Source of the DNA: Trichoplusia ni
Lineage: Eukaryota; Arthropoda; Insecta; Lepidoptera; Noctuidae
Assembly: GCF_003590095.1 (NCBI RefSeq)
Contig: NC_039501.1
Location: 620,001 to 684,000 of the forward strand
Length of the DNA stretch: 64,000 bases
Direction: 5' to 3'
The number at the start of each line of letters is the position of its first letter. Position 1 is the first letter of the stretch. The notes under the pieces were generated by a model. That model saw nothing but the letters and a program-made list of their open reading frames with translations, did no database searches and was not told where the DNA came from. Below, one piece after another: positions 58,299 through 64,000 of the stretch. The position numbers and the translations under genes were made by a program.

Positions 58299-59040
58299 TG
58301 GAATTATCACAATTTCGACTTCTACTCGCTCGGTTTCCACACAATTCTCTCGCAAATGGTAAGGGCTCGAGTTATCCATCACTTGCCGGTTTTCGCCAGC
58401 ACTCATAATTGATAGTATTATTTTTCCTGTTGTTATTAATTGCCGTCCTCTGTATTCAATCAAACAAGGCCTGGAATCTTTTAGGCCGTTTTCGAGACTG
58501 ATGGCCGGTTTACAAATGATTGATGTTCAGTCTATCATTTATTTCCAGCTTTTACAACTTTTTCGTATTTTTGTTTATTTTAACCTGAAAATATTCTATT
58601 CACCTTTTCGACTTCAAGTATTTTGGGTCGGTAGTACAATCTGCACGGTAAGCGATTGTCACACTAGCAGGACTCGATCTGAGCGCCGTATTACAGCATT
58701 ACAAATGTATAATTTCTACTATTCTTGCATTTCTTAATTCTCCTATGTGGAATCTATATACATATGAAGAGTTAAGTCCAATATCCTGAACAATTTTCGG
58801 AGATAACAACTGTCGCAAGACACCAGCCAACTGCGCGGGACATATAGTGCACGAGATTTGCTCTAACACAAGTGCACTCCTAGTTCCTTTACTCTCATAG
58901 CCCTATGCCACGCCAAACCAACACGGCCGGAGAGAGATTAGGCGTATGACCCACATTTTTACGTGCCTTCTGAAAGACAGAAGCTGTGATATTTATTTCT
59001 AAAACGTAGTTGCGTGCCGTAAGTTCGAAATTAATTAATC

Positions 59041-59253
59041 TATACTAATATATAAAGCTGAAGAGATTGTTTGTTTGAACGCGCTAATCTCAGGAACTAC
59101 TGGTTCAAATCGAAAAAATATTTTTGTGTTGAATAGACCATTCATCGAGGAAGGGTTTAAGCTATATAAAATCACGCTGCGACTAATAGGAGCGAAGAAA
59201 AAGTCATAACTTATATCTTCTTACCACGTGGACGAAGTTGCGGGCAACAGCTA
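59041..59253 (+). repeat. repeat ending GGGCAACAGCTAA
   Basis: Begins CTATACTAATATATAAAGCT (inverse of the window start) and continues like 52921-53158 to GTTGCGGGCAACAGCTAA. Confidence 0.75.
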
Positions 59254-59599
59254 ATAGTTAATACGCTATTCCAGACACCATCATAATCCATTCCACAGTG
59301 TAACAATGCCCATTAGTCTACCTTTAAACAGCGTTTTAATGTTCTAAGTACTTTCAAGAATATTCAATATCCAAATTAACATTATGATACTCATAATCGT
59401 CTATAAAAGATATTTATAAAGTTAAAACCTTTCTGACCCGCAAATATTTGTGTTATCCAAGCAATGTATTACGAGGGTAATAAACTCAAGTTTTAAATAT
59501 TAAATTAATTTTCTGTAACCATGGTGGAATTTTAGGGCTGGATTCTTGTGTGATAAGTCTTGATTTTTCGTTTATCGATGATTTACTATTAAGATGGGC

Positions 59600-59875
59600 T
59601 CGTGGATCGATCATAGGTTAAGTTACGCTTGACGCGGTTGGTAACTAGATGGGTGACCATCTTTGTCATAACGAGTTCCTCCGGAAGGCACGTTTGCTGT
59701 TATTCATGCATCTTTGACAGTCTTTGCAAGTCAGAGAACCAGTCTAACTAGGGGGTTAGACTGGTGTTGCCCAGGTAACTGGGTTGAGGAGTTCACATAA
59801 TCAGTCGTACCTTGTAAAACGCTGGTACTTAGCTGAACCTGGTTAGACTAGAAACCGAAAAAAGGCTAGGATGAT
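59600..59875 (+). repeat. copy of the ~350-bp interspersed repeat
   Basis: GCTCGTGGATCGATCATAGG, GCTTGACGCGGTTGGTAACT, GGGTGACCATCTTTGTCATA and GTTGCCCAGGTAACTGGGTT, with internal deletions. Confidence 0.75.
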
Positions 59876-60459
59876 TATTATTTCCTTTTAAATACTAGTA
59901 GTTCAATATAGCCGATTGTCATAACAATACCAAAAACAGTTTTCAATATAAATAGGTTCTATTGTAGGCAAAATGTTGAAAACGCTGATTACAGTGTGAC
60001 GCAAATATCGATACAATCCCATCCCTACCGAGGATTTGATTCGCTGTTTCTCGGATCAAAGTATTTCAGAAGGTCGTACCCTTTGGCATATAGGTTGGGA
60101 CGAATTTATTACAGCCACTGATCCGAACCCGGTACTATTGGCTCGATTCCGTCCTATTTTCATTCTGATAGGGTTCATAAGGATTTCTGGTTTCGTTCTA
60201 GCCGTTATTTTTTGTTCGTATTTGTATAAAGACCAGATATTCAAACGCAAAATTCTTGCTATTTTGACTGTTTCGCATTCAGGCGTGGATGGATTTTTTG
60301 GTAGTTTCTCGTTGTGAAAATCATATCAGTTATGGCATAAAAATGTGGCTTGAACTAAACCGATAACCGGATATTGAAGCTAAAGGTAATTAATTGAAAA
60401 GGCTTGAAATGAAGGCATGAAAATGAAATCTTAGTCATGAAAAAATAAACAAATAATCC

Positions 60460-61345
60460 AAACTAATATTATAAATGCGAAAGTAACTCTGTCTGTCTGT
60501 CTGTCTGTCTTTCTGTCTGTCTGTCTGTCTTTTCTTCACGCCTAAACTACTGAACCGATTTGTGTGAAATTTGGTACAGACATAGTTTGAAACTTGAGAA
60601 AGGACATAGGATAGTTTTTATTACAAAAAATAAAAATAAAAAATAAAATTTATTACGGACATACTATATAATAGTGCCATCTATTGGTCAAATGTCGAGC
60701 TGTTCCTATGCTCCGTAGATAGATGGCGTTAATCGCGCAATGGTGTCATTACACGTGTTCGGTTCATGTTATTGTTTTAATTCATCGGAAAATCCATCAG
60801 AAAAATGTAAATAAACAGTAAAAAGGTGTAAAAAAAATAATATTAATATAACAAAAGTTTTACTACAAAGAAAATGCTCTAACGGAGTATAGATAATTCT
60901 ATTAGTACTACGCGCAATGGTGTCGATCGTTACACGAGTTCGGTTCATGTTGTTTTAATTCATCGGAAAAAGTAAATAAATAGTAAAAAGGTATGAAAAA
61001 AATAATAAAATAACATATAAAAAATATAATACTACTTTTAGTACAAAGAAAATGCCCGAACGGAGTATAGATAAATAATCCGAGTTGTCACTATGGTCGA
61101 TAGATGGCGTTGGGATCGAAATAGATCGCGCTATGGTTTCGTTACACGCATTTGGTTGGGTATCGGCCGAGCGCTTCGGTACCGTCGTGGTAAAATTGTA
61201 TTGTTGGTTGTATGGTTGTTTATGTGGATTGGTCCTGTTTCGTAAATTCTAAATTGAGAACCTCCTCCTTTTTTTGCAGTGGGTAAAAAACTTTCTGCTC
61301 AAAGTAAATTTACGGACGAAGTCGCGGGCAAAACTACCCATGCTA
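60460..61345 (+). repeat. composite repeat with TGTC microsatellite and internal tandem duplication
   Basis: Starts ATTATAAATGCGAAAGTAAC, a TGTC run at 60492-60531, then CTAAACTACTGAACCGATTT. An inner part has two direct copies (about 60733-60900 and 60913-61075) sharing GTTCGGTTCATGTT, TTTTAATTCATCGGAAAA and ACGGAGTATAGATAA. It ends GGACGAAGTCGCGGGCAAAA. Confidence 0.65.
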
Positions 61346-61592
61346 AAAATGCGATAATAACTCTGTCTATCTGTCTTTCCGTCACGCCTAAACTACTGAA
61401 CCGATTTGGATGAAATTTGGTTCAGACATAGTTTGGAACTCGAGAAAGGACATAGGATAGTTTTTATCCCAAAAATCCTGCGGGAGCGGGAACTTCTCAA
61501 AAATCCCGCGAGATCGGGAACTATGTGAGTAAAACCAAAAATCTGCCGGAAGTCACTGTTCCACGCGAACGAAGTCGCGGGCAAAAGCTAGT
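61346..61592 (+). repeat. second repeat of the same family in tandem
   Basis: ATGCGATAATAACTCTGTCT, CGCCTAAACTACTGAACCGA, ATTTGGTTCAGACATAGTTT, CATAGGATAGTTTTTATCCC and GAAGTCGCGGGCAAAAGCTA. Directly follows the 60460-61345 copy. Confidence 0.7.
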
Positions 61593-62149
61593 TGCATATA
61601 AACCTCTAATTAAAAGGTCTGGATACCTTGTAATGAATATCAAGAACTACTTTTGCATTAAAATAAGACCTTTTCACATCACACGTATGGATGTATTTTA
61701 AAAATATTTTCAACATTAATAATCACATAAACTTTGAACATCGTACATCTACAAGTTTTGTGTGAACCTAAATCCAAAAAAGCTTAATATAATTTTCAGC
61801 CTCATCCCAGTCTAGCCAATAAATCGATGAATATTCAAAAGCAACGCCACACCGTTACGCTTAAAATTTAATAATCTACCTAATCCAATAATTAAACAAG
61901 AGATTGGACTAGATTTTAGGCCTTGTTCGAACCAAGCGTATAGGCAACTGCGAACCGTGAGTTAGCAATACGTAGTCCTTTGTATGTCTGTACATATTCA
62001 CTCTTATTTTACTCCTAATTGACTATATACCTTTTAAGCTATGCGTAGACGTAAGCGAAAAAGGAAGAACCGTTCAAGTCAAAAAGTATTATCAATTCGG
62101 ATGTTGGTTCAACTAGATTCTTAATTTCGTTATTAATTGTTATAGCGAC

Positions 62150-62285
62150 AACAGTAAAACATTATCTGTAAAAATTTCAACCATCTAGCTAACATGATTA
62201 CGGTTCATGAGATACAGTAGGTGACAGACGGAAGGACATCAGAACCGTAGTTACAGGGTTCCGAATTGACCCTTTAGATATCTCC
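62150..62285 (+). repeat. repeat of the 'TTTAGGGTTCC' family
   Basis: CTGTAAAAATTTCAACCATC, GATTACGGTTCATGAGATAC, AGTAGGTGACAGACGG and ACAGGGTTCCGAATTGACCC. Confidence 0.6.
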
Positions 62286-64000
62286 AGGTAGCTCTAAAAA
62301 ACCGTCTAGATTCACGTTCACATTAGGGCTCAAAGTTAACCAGTTCAAGTTAAGTGTTTCAATATGCGCCTGGTTTGAATAAGGCCTTAGTTTCAAGTTT
62401 CAATACATATTGCCTAAAACCATATTTACGAGCTTCACTTGTTAATTGGGTTGGCTTATTGTCTAGATATTGGTTTAAAATCTAGCTTAACTTAGGTAAA
62501 TCTGGAATAAGGTGCAAGCTCGTATAAAGGCCAGACTCAGGATTATATTTGGGTATTACATATTTTATATTAACTTCCATTGGTTAGTTTGTCTTTAACC
62601 AGCGTTAGACATTTAATGATTGTCAGTTAAAAGTGACGTAAGTTAAAGTATATCCCTTCTTGAGACCCAAGCGAAAATTTCTTGTACAAAGTTTCATGAA
62701 AATCGATTCAGTTTTATTACTGCAATAGCAACAGAAAAGAGTAAACGTTATGAATTTTTAACTTAAATAAAATAAAAATTTGTATAAATATTAAACACTC
62801 AAACGAAAAAGTTGAAACGAAATCACAAAACGAATTGTGATTTCAGCTACACAATTGTCCGACAACCCTCAAATATAAATAAAAACAATAAAAGCATTAA
62901 CAACAAACAAGTCGAACTAACAAAACCAAATTGCTGGAACTCAGGTTAACCCTAAAAATGCTAAATAAACAATACAAATTATATACCACTGGCTACAATC
63001 GTAGTATTTTAATTAAACTTTAATTGGTGGCGGGCTGAACCTATAAATAATGAAGGCCTTGTTAGGGCCGCCTCGGATATTTTCGGATATGCGGATATTT
63101 TGGCGGATATTCTGCGGATAATTATGTTAGATAAGACCTTGTGTGTAATTTTACGAATAATTTTACTTTTTGAAGTATTTTTAATTTGTAATAAAGATTT
63201 TCGTTTTCGTATGTTTGTATTGTTTGAATGAAAAGGATTCAAATGAAATCAACTCTCGGATCCACGGGTTAATCTTGACAACGAAATAGGTTTTTTAATT
63301 GAGAAATTGTTTATTATTTTTGTTTTTCATCGCGATTGTTTGAAATATGATATTACCGGCCTGGAAACCTGTCTGACATATTGTGAAAAGGCTTATGTTA
63401 TATACGAAGTGATAGCAATCTGTATAAATGTCACATTTGTAATATGTTTTACACAATACATTTAAAGGCCAGACTGTGAAGTATTTTTGGGACAATTTTA
63501 ATGTCAAATTACGCTTGTTTATGATTTTATTTACACCTTTTAGCCTACGTAGCTACGTAACTAAGTTAGTCGCAAACTAAAGATAGATTTTTAGGAACAA
63601 TACTTCGGTGGGTCGGAATTAGAGCCTGCAAAAGAACTAGAATATTCGTTGACCTAGTGCGCACTGAAAATCTAACCCGTTCGAATAAAAATGTATGGAT
63701 GTTACTTGCAAAACCCTGCTCAAAAATGTATAGAATCTAGCTATTATTTATGGGTAAACTAGGACGCCTTATAATTCTACATGTCGTACACATAATTCAG
63801 CCCCTTTAAATCTGATTCTGATGAAACATCATACACGTTCCATACATCTATCAGATACAGGATATTAATAATATATCGCAAGACATTATCACAGCCGTGT
63901 CAAAATTACAGGTGTGTGTTTGCTTATAATTACAGATGTTTGTATTGTAAGGAAACGGGAAAGCGTCGGCGAACCACATCAAATAGTCTGCAGTACAATA

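Larger units (their letters stand above)
52740..64000. other. intergenic DNA, repeat mosaic
   Basis: Only repeats and MITEs are supported. Short open frames (for example 60036-60317, 93 codons) have no recognised domain. The sequence at 53170-58060 is AT-rich with no feature I can support beyond scattered repeat scraps. Confidence 0.5.

Noticed and set aside
1..64000. CRISPR arrays, bacterial operons, rRNA
   Set aside because: None seen; the window is insect nuclear DNA.

Overview
The window is eukaryotic nuclear DNA from an insect, almost certainly a moth (Lepidoptera, probably noctuid-like). Evidence: AT-rich non-coding DNA, short exons with GT-AG introns, and dense non-LTR retrotransposon tails, tRNA-derived SINE copies, MITEs and other short interspersed repeats of lepidopteran type. 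Species was not determined. One 1000-N assembly gap lies at 51116-52115.

Left third (about 0.8-22.3 kb, + strand): one large gene for a cell-surface immunoglobulin-superfamily protein. Its 5' end lies off the left edge. I rebuilt the exons by matching splice sites and codon phase. They encode the end of one Ig domain, six further Ig domains (two cysteines and a tryptophan each), an 18-nt juxtamembrane microexon, a single transmembrane helix, and a long intracellular region made of phase-compatible modular exons. Several alternative C-termini are possible (short, -LIV, -EIDV, -YIF, -EDML, -NLD). The tail carries repeated tyrosine motifs (YENL, YVNC, YVNL, YADL, YATL, YAQM) of the SH2-binding/ITIM-like kind. 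The overall plan resembles adhesion receptors such as neuromusculin, echinoid, sidestep or nephrin relatives; I could not fix the ortholog, so no symbol is given.

Middle (about 23.3-34.3 kb, - strand): a small gene convergent with the Ig gene. Three short exons spread over 9.5 kb (34087-34107, 25980-26108, 24617-24763) join in phase 0 into a 98-residue precursor with a clear signal peptide and a six-cysteine mature part of about 69 residues. I do not recognise the family. It is the best candidate for an undescribed peptide-hormone-like or secreted factor in this window.

Right half (about 34.3-64 kb): no convincing host gene. It is a mosaic of transposable element remnants: an RTE-type retrotransposon 3' end (50.3-50.8 kb), a second non-LTR element 3' end ending in a TTGAT-type tail (52.1-52.7 kb), SINEs, at least two MITEs with long terminal inverted repeats (45.8-46.1 and 58.1-58.3 kb), many copies of a roughly 350-bp repeat, and a tandemly duplicated repeat at 60.6-61.1 kb.
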